From contig NZ_OKQO01000004.1 of assembly GCF_900289145.1 (NCBI RefSeq), forward strand, positions 266,349-330,348: a DNA stretch of 64,000 bases, read 5' to 3'. Below are positions 27,945 to 36,401 of this stretch, piece after piece. The notes below the pieces were generated by a model. The model was not told the origin of the DNA. It did not search any database and saw nothing but the letters and a program-made list of their open reading frames with translations. Made by a program: the position numbers and the translations under genes. The DNA comes from Neobittarella massiliensis (ex Bilen et al. 2018). Its GTDB lineage: Bacteria; Bacillota; Clostridia; Oscillospirales; Ruminococcaceae. Each line of letters starts with the position of its first letter. Position 1 is the stretch's first letter.

Positions 27945-29330
27945 TCAGTTCATGCTGCCGGGGAACTGGGGCAGACCGGCAAAACCTCGTGCTAGGTCTT
28001 CATCGGTGGGGATATAGTCGCTCATCTCGCCGTTGTTATAGCGCTCGTAAGCGGTCATATCGAAGTAGCCGGTACCGGTGAGACCGAACACGATGGTCTT
28101 TTCTTCGCCAGATTGTTTGCAGGCCAGTGCCTCATCCACCGCCACTTTAATGGCGTGGCTGCTCTCGGGAGCAGGAAGGATGCCCTCGATGCGGGCAAAC
28201 TGCTCAGCTGCGGCAAACACCGCCGTCTGTTCTACGCTGCGGGCCTCCATAAGACCGTCGTCATAAAGCTGCGACAACACACTGCTCATGCCGTGGTAGC
28301 GCAGCCCGCCGGCATGGTTGGGAGCGGGGATAAAGCCGCTGCCCAGCGTATACATTTTGGCTAGCGGACAGACCATACCGGTGTCGCAGAAATCGTATGC
28401 GTATTTGCCCCGGGTCAAGCTGGGGCAAGAGGCCGGCTCTACGGCGATAAAGCGGTAATCTGCTTCACCCCGCAGCTTTTGTCCCATAAACGGGGCGATG
28501 AGTCCCCCCAGATTTGAACCGCCGCCGGCACAGCCAATGATGATGTCTGGGGTGATATCATATTTGTCCAGAGCAGCTTTGGTCTCCAGACCGATGACCG
28601 ACTGGTGCAGCATCACCTGCGACAGCACACTGCCCAGCACGTAGCGGTATCCCTCGCGGGTGGTGGCGGCCTCCACCGCCTCTGAGATAGCACAGCCCAA
28701 ACTGCCGCCAGTACCGGGGAACTCGGCCAGTATCTTGCGGCCTACGGCGGTGGTGTCAGACGGAGAAGGGGTGACATCAGCCCCGTAGGTGCGCATCACC
28801 TCACGGCGAAACGGCTTTTGTTCGTACGAGACCTTGACCATATACACCTTGCAGTCGAGCCCAAAGTACGCACAGGCCATCGAGAGGGCCGTGCCCCACT
28901 GGCCGGCGCCCGTCTCGGTGGTGACGCCTTTTAGCCCCTGCTTTTTGGCGTAATAGGCCTGGGCGATCGCACTGTTTAGCTTGTGGCTGCCACTGGTATT
29001 ATTGCCCTCAAATTTGTAGTAGATCTTGGCCGGAGTACCCAGTGCCTGTTCCAGCCGGTAAGCGCGCATCAGCGGAGCAGGCCGGTACATTTTGTAGTAG
29101 TCGCGGATCTTACTGGGGATGTCGATAAAAGGGGTGGTATCGTCGAGCTCCTGCGCCACCAGTTCCTCACAGAACACCGGCGCCAGGTCGGCGGCGGTCA
29201 TGGGCTGCAGAGTCTCGGGATTTAAAAGCGGTGCGGGCTTGTTTTTCATGTCCGCGCGCAGATTGTACCACTGGCGGGGCAGCTCGCTTTCAGACAGGTA
29301 GATCTTGTAAGGGATGTTTTGGTTTGCCAT
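27945..29330 (-). CDS. Tryptophan synthase beta-like protein, TrpB2 type
   Basis: 461 aa PLP enzyme. The open frame extends 61 codons upstream into the T-box, but AAAGGAGA places the start at 29330 (MANQN). The active-site lysine lies in EGNNTSGSHKLNSA. GAGQWGTALSMA and the phosphate-binding GCAGGGSNLGG complete the TrpB fold. The extended N-terminus and length fit TrpB2, which makes tryptophan from indole and serine, often without a partner TrpA. No trpA is nearby. The upstream T-box with a UGG specifier ties it to tryptophan supply. Confidence 0.93.
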   Translation of the reverse strand: MANQNIPYKIYLSESELPRQWYNLRADMKNKPAPLLNPETLQPMTAADLAPVFCEELVAQELDDTTPFIDIPSKIRDYYKMYRPAPLMRAYRLEQALGTPAKIYYKFEGNNTSGSHKLNSAIAQAYYAKKQGLKGVTTETGAGQWGTALSMACAYFGLDCKVYMVKVSYEQKPFRREVMRTYGADVTPSPSDTTAVGRKILAEFPGTGGSLGCAISEAVEAATTREGYRYVLGSVLSQVMLHQSVIGLETKAALDKYDITPDIIIGCAGGGSNLGGLIAPFMGQKLRGEADYRFIAVEPASCPSLTRGKYAYDFCDTGMVCPLAKMYTLGSGFIPAPNHAGGLRYHGMSSVLSQLYDDGLMEARSVEQTAVFAAAEQFARIEGILPAPESSHAIKVAVDEALACKQSGEEKTIVFGLTGTGYFDMTAYERYNNGEMSDYIPTDEDLARGFAGLPQFPGSMN

Positions 29331-29379
29331 AGTATTTGTCTCCTTTCCAAAATATGCGACTCTTGCGGGACAAAGGCAA

Positions 29380-29682
29380 ACAAAAAAGCCTCTGTCCCTG
29401 CATACTGCCGGGACAGAAGCTGTAAAAACACTCCTGCGGTGCCACCCTGCTTGGCGCTCGTCTGTGCAAACAGCACTGCGCCCACTCGCCGCGTACAAAC
29501 ATACGCCAGACATTTGTTAACGGAGGTCTCACTCCGGCGCGCCTACTTTTCTTTTGCTAACCAGAAAAGTTCGGGTTGCTCTCAGAAGCCCATTCACTGC
29601 TGTCTTACCGCGCTGCGATCTCACCGCCCGCAACTCTCTTGGCCGGAAGGCACAGCAGTTACTTCCTCTTCCTCGTCGATTT
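29380..29682 (-). promoter_or_regulatory. T-box leader, tRNA-Trp specific
   Basis: On the minus strand the T-box core AGGGTGGCACCGC lies at 29448-29436. It is followed by a 12-bp terminator stem (29387-29398 with 29410-29421, one G-T pair) and TTTTTT. Stem I is recognisable from GAGGAAGAGGAAGTAA, AGAGAG and GGTGAGA. The specifier region reads GTGAATGGGC, giving UGG (29592-29590), the Trp codon. Uncharged tRNA-Trp should prevent termination and switch on the TrpB2 gene. Confidence 0.92.
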
Positions 29683-29689
29683 AATCTGT

Positions 29690-29717
29690 ATTTTAGCACA
29701 TGACGGACAAATGTCAA
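29690..29717 (-). promoter_or_regulatory. Promoter of the T-box/trpB2 transcript
   Basis: Minus strand TTGACA (29717-29712), 16-bp spacer, TAAAAT (29695-29690), extended -10 TGC. It lies just before the T-box. Confidence 0.8.
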
Positions 29718-29822
29718 GGTTTATTTTTAAAATCATATCGCCCAGCAAAGGTGATCAGATAGGGGTACTTCGCTCAGTCTGACCATTCTATGCCGATTTT
29801 TAATCAGTGTGACTGTGCACCT

Positions 29823-29858
29823 AAAAGCGCTCTGCCCCACCCGGACAGAGCGCTTTTT
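29823..29858. terminator. Intrinsic terminator after the antiporter fusion gene
   Basis: AAAAGCGCTCTG/CAGAGCGCTTTT, 12 bp, with T runs on either strand. It lies next to the minus-strand antiporter stop. Confidence 0.85.
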
Positions 29859-29877
29859 TACATGGATCATCCCTTAT

Positions 29878-31728
29878 CTACGGCTCTTGGGTGGCGGCAG
29901 ACAAAGAGCGATAGACGTCTTTTAAGATCTGCACACAGCCATCGATCCCCAATGCACTGCTGTTGAGACAGATGTCGTAGTTGTCGGCATCGCCGAATTG
30001 ACGCCCGGAGTAAAAACTGTAGTAGGAAGCTCGACGCTTGTCGGTCCTCTCTATATCCGCCAGAGCATGATCGGTCGTCTCGTGATAGGTATGGATGAGC
30101 CGGTGTTGGCGGCTCTTGCGATCGGCATAAATAAATACCCGAATTACATTTTGTCGGTCCTTGAGGACCTGATCGGCACAGCGGCCTACAATGATGCAGG
30201 AGTTCTCGCTGGCGATCTGACGAATGATCTGTGACTGGTGTAAAAATACCTGATCATCGACCGAGAGACCCTGTCCGACATCGCGGGAGAGCCCATCTAG
30301 TAAACTGCCCGCCCAACGTGTCTCGGCCTCTTCAAAAAAGCTCTGGTCGATCGTACTGGAATTGACGGCCCGCTCGATGATCTCGTGGTCGTAAAAAGGG
30401 ATCTTTAACTGCTGTGACAGCTGGTGCCCGACCATACGCCCACCGCTGCCGTGTTGGCGGCTGATGGTAATGACCGGCGGCAGGGGTACTGCGCTGACGT
30501 TGTTGGTGGCCTCTTGCCGATCAAACTCGCCGGCCCATTCAAACCCCTTTTTGGCCATGACGACGGCGATCACCTCGTTGATCACCGCGGCGGCCGCGAT
30601 CGTGCCCTGAATGATCTTGGCGCAGGCCGGTGCCGGCCCCGCCAGCACCGATACGGCAATACCGGTAAACACCAGCGATACACCGGAGTGGGGCAGCAGC
30701 GTAAGGCCGAGATAGTTGCGCACAGTTTTGGGAGACTTGGTCACCGCAGCGCCAAAAAAGGCGCCAAAGTACTTTCCGAATGCCCGGGCGGCGATGTAGA
30801 TCGCTGTGTAGAGCCCCGCCCCCAGGATCAGGTGGTAATCCAGCGGTGCACCCAAATTTAGGATGACGACGATCATGGCCACCCCGAGAATGGGATTAAA
30901 GCCCTGCATGATCTGATCCAGCCGTTTTTCAGAGACCATATTCGAAAATGTAGCTGAAAAAGCCATACCGATCAACATAAAATTGAGCACCGGTCGTGGC
31001 AGCAAATCATTGCACCAAAAACCCACCCCAGAGGAGAGGAGGATCATCGCTATCAGCAAAGCTAAAGTGGGGCCTGCGCCCCGCTCTTTTTTCAGCACCA
31101 AGCCGGCCAACAGGCCGGTGACGACGCCAATAATCAAAGGAAGCAGCACTACCAGCACGATCATATAGGTTGGTAGCTCTCCCGCCGACAGATTGCCCGC
31201 CACGATGGCGATGGTGCTAAAAAATACGATACAGCCCACAATGTCGTCCAGCGCCGCCATAGGGATAAGGGTGGCGGTCACCGGCCCCTCTGTTTTAAAT
31301 TCGCGCACGATAGAGAGGGCCGGTGCCGGGGCGGTGGCCAGAGCGATACCGCCAAAGAGAAACGCCAGGTATAGGGGTATACCGGAAAAATAGAACACGA
31401 TACCAAATACCAGCGACACGACTAGGAATGTGCCAATAGATTGGGTGAGCGTGGTGATGATGATTGCTTTTCCCGAACGCCTTATCTTGCGCCACACCAG
31501 TTCGGTACCGATCATCAGGCCCACAGCACACTCTAAAACATGCATGATGCTCTGATACCAAACGGCATCGAGCAGAGTGTTGCTCACGAGAGAGACCGCG
31601 TGGGGGCCTAAGATCATGCCGGCGATCAGCCAGCCTAGGATCGAGGGCAGCTTGAGTTTCGACACCAATTTACCGGCCACAAAGGCCAGCGCAACAGCGG
31701 CCAGCAGCCGCAGAAAAAGCAAGATCAT
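29878..31728 (-). CDS. CPA2-type cation/proton antiporter fused to a cytidylate-kinase-like domain
   Basis: 616 aa. Residues 1 to about 390 are a membrane antiporter of the Kef/NhaP kind: many helices, LKLPSILGWLIAGMILGPHAVS, FGGIALATAPAPALSIVREF, AALDDIVGCIVFF. From about 415 the sequence becomes soluble and matches the cytidylate kinase-like family: ITISRQHGSGGRMVGHQL (P-loop near 425-435), IPFYDHEII, IIVGRCADQVL, RVFIYADRKSR, and YYSFYSGRQFGDADNYD. Standalone members are about 200 aa. The fusion may gate ion flux by nucleotide; this is inference. AGGAGG supports the start. Its ATG overlaps the TetR stop by 4 bp. Confidence 0.88.
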   Translation of the reverse strand: MILLFLRLLAAVALAFVAGKLVSKLKLPSILGWLIAGMILGPHAVSLVSNTLLDAVWYQSIMHVLECAVGLMIGTELVWRKIRRSGKAIIITTLTQSIGTFLVVSLVFGIVFYFSGIPLYLAFLFGGIALATAPAPALSIVREFKTEGPVTATLIPMAALDDIVGCIVFFSTIAIVAGNLSAGELPTYMIVLVVLLPLIIGVVTGLLAGLVLKKERGAGPTLALLIAMILLSSGVGFWCNDLLPRPVLNFMLIGMAFSATFSNMVSEKRLDQIMQGFNPILGVAMIVVILNLGAPLDYHLILGAGLYTAIYIAARAFGKYFGAFFGAAVTKSPKTVRNYLGLTLLPHSGVSLVFTGIAVSVLAGPAPACAKIIQGTIAAAAVINEVIAVVMAKKGFEWAGEFDRQEATNNVSAVPLPPVITISRQHGSGGRMVGHQLSQQLKIPFYDHEIIERAVNSSTIDQSFFEEAETRWAGSLLDGLSRDVGQGLSVDDQVFLHQSQIIRQIASENSCIIVGRCADQVLKDRQNVIRVFIYADRKSRQHRLIHTYHETTDHALADIERTDKRRASYYSFYSGRQFGDADNYDICLNSSALGIDGCVQILKDVYRSLSAATQEP

Positions 31729-32342
31729 TTTTGTATCCTCCTCTCGGCGATACCATATAACATAAAATCGAGCATTTTTGCCAGGCGGCTCTCGTGGTCA
31801 GCCACCAGTACCTGTAGGTCTTTGCCCACATAGGCCGGGCTGCTAAAATAGCCGTTAAACATCTCCTGCATGACTTCATAATACGCTATAGCGTCATCCT
31901 GCGTAACGCCCGGCCGCAGCGTCATTTTAGACAGTGCCGCCTGATATATCTTTTTGTTGAGACAGTCAAAGTCGGCTTTGGCCTCGCGTATCTGTGCCGC
32001 CAGCGGTGCTGGTGGCTGAAGGACTGCTTCAAAAAAAATTCTGGCGCACAGCGGATGCTGAGAAAAATACCGAATGCGCAGCTGCATATACCGCTCTAAG
32101 TCATCTCCGATGTCCTGATCTTTTAAATATGCAGTCACTTCGGCAAAGCAGCACGATACACAGGCCAGATACAATGCATCTTTACCGGTAAAATTGTGGT
32201 AGAGCAACCCCTTAGATATTTCATGGCCACTGCAGATGTTGTTGATCGCCGCGGCACTGTAACCGACAGTGCCAAATTCTTCTATGGCGGCGCCGACGAT
32301 CCGCTCACGCGTCCGTTCTGTCTTCTCCTGTTTTTTCACCAA
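31725..32342 (-). CDS. TetR-family regulator of the antiporter operon
   Basis: 205 aa. The N-terminal helix-turn-helix spans about 12-58 (RIVGAAIEEFGTVGYSAAAI, then SKGLLYHNFTGKDALY), followed by a variable ligand-binding helical domain. It is translationally coupled to the antiporter fusion. Two inverted repeats sit on its promoter (see the operator entry), so autorepression with control of the antiporter is likely. The inducer is unknown. Confidence 0.88.
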   Translation of the reverse strand: MVKKQEKTERTRERIVGAAIEEFGTVGYSAAAINNICSGHEISKGLLYHNFTGKDALYLACVSCCFAEVTAYLKDQDIGDDLERYMQLRIRYFSQHPLCARIFFEAVLQPPAPLAAQIREAKADFDCLNKKIYQAALSKMTLRPGVTQDDAIAYYEVMQEMFNGYFSSPAYVGKDLQVLVADHESRLAKMLDFMLYGIAERRIQK

Positions 32343-32356
32343 AACACCTCTGAACT

Positions 32357-32413
32357 AAAATATAGACTAGATGGTCTATATTTTATTATAACAATTACAG
32401 ACCGTTCGGTCAA
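32357..32413 (-). promoter_or_regulatory. Promoter and two TetR operators
   Basis: On the minus strand TTGACC (32413-32408), 17-bp spacer and TATAAT (32390-32385) form the tetR promoter. GACCGTTCGGTC (32400-32411) overlaps the -35. A second palindrome with 11-bp arms (32357-32367 and 32374-32384) starts right after the -10. The centres are 35 bp apart. Confidence 0.75.
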
Positions 32414-32693
32414 TATTACTTGGGGCTTTTACACCAGGGATATCCTGCAGCTACAAACAGGAGCATGGCAGTATTGTCTTTAGATAAACAGGCGCATATT
32501 TGGTTGCTGGATCTACCCGGCAAGGTGTGCATAGCCGTCGTATACACAAAGAGGAGAGCTGTGCCGAGTGGCGGCCATTTTGTAACGCTGGATGTGGACA
32601 AAATACTTTTTCGTAAAATGCATGGGGAACGTGTAAATGCGGCTGGAAAATGAGTCTTTTAATTACTATTTACATTTGCGCACGTGCATCAGA
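32414..32693. other. Region without a supported gene
   Basis: A plus-strand frame (ATG at 32465 to 32653) encodes 62 residues without similarity that I recognise. Its only Shine-Dalgarno-like sequence abuts the ATG. It ends 40 bp before a terminator, so a small gene cannot be excluded. Confidence 0.3.
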
Positions 32694-32736
32694 CAGTAAA
32701 AAAGACTGGACCGAAGTGGCACAGCCTTTTTTACTG
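32694..32736. terminator. Bidirectional terminator-like hairpin
   Basis: CAGTAAAAAAG/CTTTTTTACTG, plus an inner CTG/CAG pair across a single mismatch. It may end transcripts from either side. Confidence 0.65.
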
Positions 32737-32790
32737 AGAGGGACAAGCGGTTTAGATACCGCCTCAAACGCGAGCATTTTGCGTTACTAA

Positions 32791-32831
32791 AAGAAAAAAG
32801 CTGCGGTGTGCAATGCACACGCCGCAGCTTT
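32791..32831 (-). terminator. Terminator of the tRNA-Thr/tRNA-Tyr transcript
   Basis: AAAGCTGCGG/CCGCAGCTTT with inner TGTGC/GCACA, then T-rich sequence on the minus strand. It abuts the CCA end of tRNA-Tyr. Confidence 0.85.
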
Positions 32832-32915
32832 GGTGGTGGAGGATGGATTCGAACCATCGAAGTCACTGACAACAGATTTACAGTCTGCCCCCTTTGGCCA
32901 CTCGGGAACTCCACC
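32831..32915 (-). tRNA. tRNA-Tyr (GUA)
   Basis: 85 nt including an encoded CCA. The acceptor GGTGGAG/CTCCACC, anticodon loop CTGTAAA (anticodon GTA), long variable arm and TTCGAATC T-loop are all present. It is identical to the copy at 40416-40500. Confidence 0.97.
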
Positions 32916-32955
32916 ATATTTTATTTTAGTAGCCACATTGGCTGGCTCTATCTTA

Positions 32956-33031
32956 TGGAGCTGGTGGACGGACTTGAACCCCCGACCTGCTGATTACAAA
33001 TCAGCTGCTCTACCAACTGAGCTACACCAGC
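32956..33031 (-). tRNA. tRNA-Thr (UGU)
   Basis: 76 nt with encoded CCA. Acceptor GCTGGTG/CACCAGC, anticodon stem GCTGA/TCAGC around TTTGTAA (anticodon TGT), T-loop GTTCAAGTC. It lies 40 bp upstream of tRNA-Tyr on the same strand. Confidence 0.97.
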
Positions 33032-33356
33032 GAATATGACAACAACGTGAATTATATCATCTACCTATTAGGTTGTCAATGTCTGAGGGAGAATTTTTGC
33101 GACCATCATGCTTATCTTTTTGTAACCCATAGGCTGTTCATCCAGGTAGGCTACAAAGTTAGCCGCGATAAAGAGTTTTACTCGATTGTGGATAGAGATA
33201 CAGATATACACATCCGTACAATTTGTATGTTATGAATAAATATTTTAATATACAACTAAATATACAATAATTAAAGGCATTAAATACAAAAAATGGAATA
33301 TATATAGCTTCATAAATGTATAATTACTAGATAAATAGAAAATTCATCGCAATCTA
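33032..33356. other. AT-rich intergenic region upstream of argH
   Basis: Markedly AT-rich against its surroundings, with no supported gene. TATGAATAAATATTTTAA at 33231-33248 matches most of the ArgR operator consensus, with a strong left half and a weaker right half. It is a tentative ArgR site for argH. Confidence 0.35.
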
Positions 33357-33386
33357 TTGCAATTATTATAAAATATATCGTATAAT
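33357..33386 (+). promoter_or_regulatory. Promoter of argH
   Basis: TTGCAA (33357-33362), 18-bp spacer, TATAAT (33381-33386), 40 bp before the start codon. Confidence 0.7.
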
Positions 33387-33426
33387 TATGCTACTTTAAA
33401 AAACATACAGCAGAGAGGGCTTTAAA

Positions 33427-34761
33427 ATGGAGCATAAAACAGTTACCAAACTGTGGGGCGGTCGTTTCCGCCAGGACGAAAACGAGCTGATGGAGCAGTT
33501 TAACAACAATCTCTCCAATACGACCTGGCTGTGTGGGCCAGACATCCAGGGGAGTTTGGCCCATGTAGCTATGCAGGTAAAGTGTGGGCTGCTCACCGTC
33601 CAGGAAGGTGAACAGATCGCACAGGGCCTGCAGGGTATCCTGGCGGACGTACAGAGCGGTGCCCTGCAGATGACCAACGCCTACGAAGATGTGCACACCT
33701 TTGTAGAGGTACATCTTATCGAGCGCATCGGCGATGTGGGTAAAAAGCTGCACACCGCCCGCTCCAGAAACGACCAGGTCAATACAGATATGAAGCTATA
33801 TGTAAAGCAGCAGACGGCGTACGTTATTGAGCTGGTGGAGAAGATGCAGCGCACACTACAGGAAAAAGCGGCGCAAAACCCCTGTATTATGCCCGGCTAT
33901 ACCCATCTGCAGCGGGCACAGGTAGTCACCTTCAAATACTATCTAATGGCTTACCACGGTATGCTCCAACGCGATAAAAAGCGGCTGCAGAGAGCACTGG
34001 ACAACATGGATCTGTCGCCGCTGGGCTGTGGAGCACTGGCCGGTACGACACACCAGATCGACCGTGCTTTTACCGCTGAACAGTTGGGTTTTAGCGGCGT
34101 GTATGCAAACTTTATCGACGGGGTCAGTGACCGCGACTACCAGTTGGAGGTCATGTCTGCCTTTAGTATCCTTATGATGCACCTCAGCCGTCTCAGCGAG
34201 GAGATCATCCTCTGGAGCTCGCAGGAATTTGGCTTTATCAGTCTCGACGACAACTACACCACCGGTTCCAGTATCATGCCTCAAAAGAAAAATTCAGATG
34301 GGGCCGAACTCATTCGCGGCAAGACCGGCAGAGTATACGGCGATCTGATGGGGCTGCTCACCGTAATGAAGGGGTTGCCACTGGCCTATAACAAAGATAT
34401 GCAGGAGGATAAAGAGGCCTTTCACGACAGTCTGCAAACGGTCATCTTATCGCTCTGTATGATGGAGCGAATGATCGCCACGCTCACTGTGAAAAAAGAA
34501 AATATGGAAAAAGCGGTCAAAAAGGGCTTTCTCAATGCAACGGAGGTAGCCGATTACCTGGTGGGGAAAGGGATCCCCTTCCGTGATGCCCACGGCATCG
34601 TCGGCCAGATCGTCATTTACTGCGAGGACCACCAAAAAGCTATCGAGGAGCTGCAGCTCTCAGAATTGCAGCAGTTTTGCCCCGTGTTCGATGATGGCAT
34701 ATATCCCTATATCGACTACCACAATATCCTGAAAAAAGGCATTAAAAAAGAGATGCTCTAG
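33427..34761 (+). CDS. argH: Argininosuccinate lyase (ArgH family)
   Basis: 444 aa of the aspartase/fumarase superfamily. ArgH splits argininosuccinate to arginine and fumarate. KLWGGRF opens the protein as usual. HTARSRNDQV and the signature GSSIMPQKKN (about 280-290) are intact, and AYNKDMQEDKE is typical. No argG is nearby. Its downstream partners are a racemase-family gene and an amino-acid transporter, so an ArgH-like lyase on another N-substituted aspartate is possible. The racemase gene starts 13 bp after the stop. Confidence 0.9.
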   Translation: MEHKTVTKLWGGRFRQDENELMEQFNNNLSNTTWLCGPDIQGSLAHVAMQVKCGLLTVQEGEQIAQGLQGILADVQSGALQMTNAYEDVHTFVEVHLIERIGDVGKKLHTARSRNDQVNTDMKLYVKQQTAYVIELVEKMQRTLQEKAAQNPCIMPGYTHLQRAQVVTFKYYLMAYHGMLQRDKKRLQRALDNMDLSPLGCGALAGTTHQIDRAFTAEQLGFSGVYANFIDGVSDRDYQLEVMSAFSILMMHLSRLSEEIILWSSQEFGFISLDDNYTTGSSIMPQKKNSDGAELIRGKTGRVYGDLMGLLTVMKGLPLAYNKDMQEDKEAFHDSLQTVILSLCMMERMIATLTVKKENMEKAVKKGFLNATEVADYLVGKGIPFRDAHGIVGQIVIYCEDHQKAIEELQLSELQQFCPVFDDGIYPYIDYHNILKKGIKKEML

Positions 34762-34774
34762 AGGGGACTTAACT

Positions 34775-35521
34775 ATGCGCATCAAGTTTATAAACCCCGA
34801 TTCTGGTCTCGATCGCCAGCAGTTGGCGGTTCGTGAGGCGCTGCTGTTGACAACAGCCAGACCGGATACCCAAATATCGATGATCTGCCCCCAGTGTACC
34901 GAGGTCTGCATCGATTCCGACTTGGATGTGGCGGTTGCGGCCCCCGAGATCGTGCAGCTGGCACTGGATGCCCAACAGGAGGGGTACGACGCAGTGGCGC
35001 TATACTGTTTTAGCGATCCCGGTCTGGCTGCCTGCCGCGAGGTGCTCTCGATCCCAGTGCTGGGTGGGGCCCAGTGTTCGCTGGCGCTGGCCACCCAGTT
35101 GGGCTATCACTTTTCGGTACTCACCACCGACGAGCGCCGCATCCCCCAAAAAGAGGCTTTTGTCCGTGCATTGGGTTATGGCAGCTTTTTGACCTCGGTG
35201 CGCAGCGCGCAGCACAGGCCAGATCAGATACGCACCGCCACTGGCGATGACCAGCTGATCGCTCAACTGGCCGAGGCGGCAAAAAAATGTGCCGCCGACG
35301 GGGCCGACACCGTGATCTTGGGCTGTCTCAGCTTTGCCGGGCTGGCGCCACAGGTCTCGGCGCTGGTCGGCATCCCGGTCATCGACCCCGCTATGGTACT
35401 GGTAAATACCGCCGAGATGCTGGTGGCCCAGTCGCTCTCCCACAGCAAGCGCGCCTACCCCACGCCACCCCGGTCGCCCCGGTGTTGGAAAGCGGGAAAG
35501 ATCGACTTGTCGGCACAGTAG
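34775..35521 (+). CDS. Asp/Glu/hydantoin racemase-family protein
   Basis: 248 aa. It opens with MRIKFINPDSG, typical of hydantoin racemases. The two catalytic-cysteine regions look preserved: ALYCFSDPGL around residue 76 and ILGCLSFAGL around residue 188. It would interconvert stereoisomers of hydantoins or acidic amino acids in the cytosol. The last 25 residues are basic and Pro-rich and may not be conserved. Spacing indicates an operon with argH and the transporter downstream. Confidence 0.85.
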   Translation: MRIKFINPDSGLDRQQLAVREALLLTTARPDTQISMICPQCTEVCIDSDLDVAVAAPEIVQLALDAQQEGYDAVALYCFSDPGLAACREVLSIPVLGGAQCSLALATQLGYHFSVLTTDERRIPQKEAFVRALGYGSFLTSVRSAQHRPDQIRTATGDDQLIAQLAEAAKKCAADGADTVILGCLSFAGLAPQVSALVGIPVIDPAMVLVNTAEMLVAQSLSHSKRAYPTPPRSPRCWKAGKIDLSAQ

Positions 35522-35570
35522 AGCCGACGGTTTTACAAACAATATCTGTATGAGAGAAAGAGGAGTTTTT

Positions 35571-36401
35571 ATGAAACTGAAAAAAATACTTGCCCTGTTG
35601 GCGGCATCGGTACTCACTCTGGGGCTGTTTGCCGGCTGTGGCGAAGAGGCCAAAGAGACCGGTGCTGCGGGAGGTGACAGCTCAAAGCCCCTGTCTGGCA
35701 AGCATTATGTTATCGCCCTGAGCGCCTCGTTTAAAAACTTTGAGTCGGTCACCGTCGATGAGGAGGGGAACGAGACCTACGAAGGGCTGGATATCGATTT
35801 TATCGAGCAGCTCTCAAAAGATCTGGGCTTTACCTACGAGATATCCAACATGCAGTTTTCCGGGCTGATCGGGGCGCTGCAGTCCGGCCGGGCCGACATG
35901 GTCATCTCCGGAATGACCGCCACGGATGAACGCCGCAAAAATGTGGATTTTTCGATCGGCTACATCCAGGCCCGCGATGCCTTTTTGGTCAAAAAGGGCT
36001 CCGGTATCACCACGGTAGACGATCTGACCGGTAAAAAGATCGGCTGCTCTACCGGTACCTCATACGAAGACATGGCCCGCCGGGTGCCAAATGCCCAGGT
36101 GTCAACATTCGACGGCCAGCCCGCGGTTTTGCAGGAGCTGCTCAATGGCCGTATCGACGCCATGTGTACCGACGGTTCGCTCATCGACGGTTTTATGAAA
36201 CAGTACGATGAGATCGACGGTTTTATGGTACCGGTCGACAGTTCGCTGAGCGAAGGAGTGGCCAAAGAGTTCGCGATCGCTTTCCCCAAGGATTCAGAGC
36301 TCAAAAAAGTTTTCGACGAGGAGATCCAGACACTTAAGGACAACGGCACGATGGACCAGATCATCGTCAAATGGCTGGGAGAGGCATATATCGGCGAATA
36401 G
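35571..36401 (+). CDS. Polar amino-acid ABC transporter substrate-binding lipoprotein
   Basis: 276 aa, family 3 solute-binding protein. AGAGGAG sets the start at 35571 (MKLKK), seven codons inside the open frame. The lipobox is LFAGC. The domain carries EGLDIDFIEQLSKDLG, ALQSGRADMVISGMTAT and KKIGCSTGTSYEDMA, typical of binding proteins for polar or basic amino acids. Its permease lies 600 bp downstream, separated by three structured repeats. Confidence 0.92.
   Translation: MKLKKILALLAASVLTLGLFAGCGEEAKETGAAGGDSSKPLSGKHYVIALSASFKNFESVTVDEEGNETYEGLDIDFIEQLSKDLGFTYEISNMQFSGLIGALQSGRADMVISGMTATDERRKNVDFSIGYIQARDAFLVKKGSGITTVDDLTGKKIGCSTGTSYEDMARRVPNAQVSTFDGQPAVLQELLNGRIDAMCTDGSLIDGFMKQYDEIDGFMVPVDSSLSEGVAKEFAIAFPKDSELKKVFDEEIQTLKDNGTMDQIIVKWLGEAYIGE

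Noticed and set aside
33047..33235. A 62-codon frame downstream of tRNA-Thr
   Set aside because: AT-rich intergenic sequence without a ribosome binding site or similarity.
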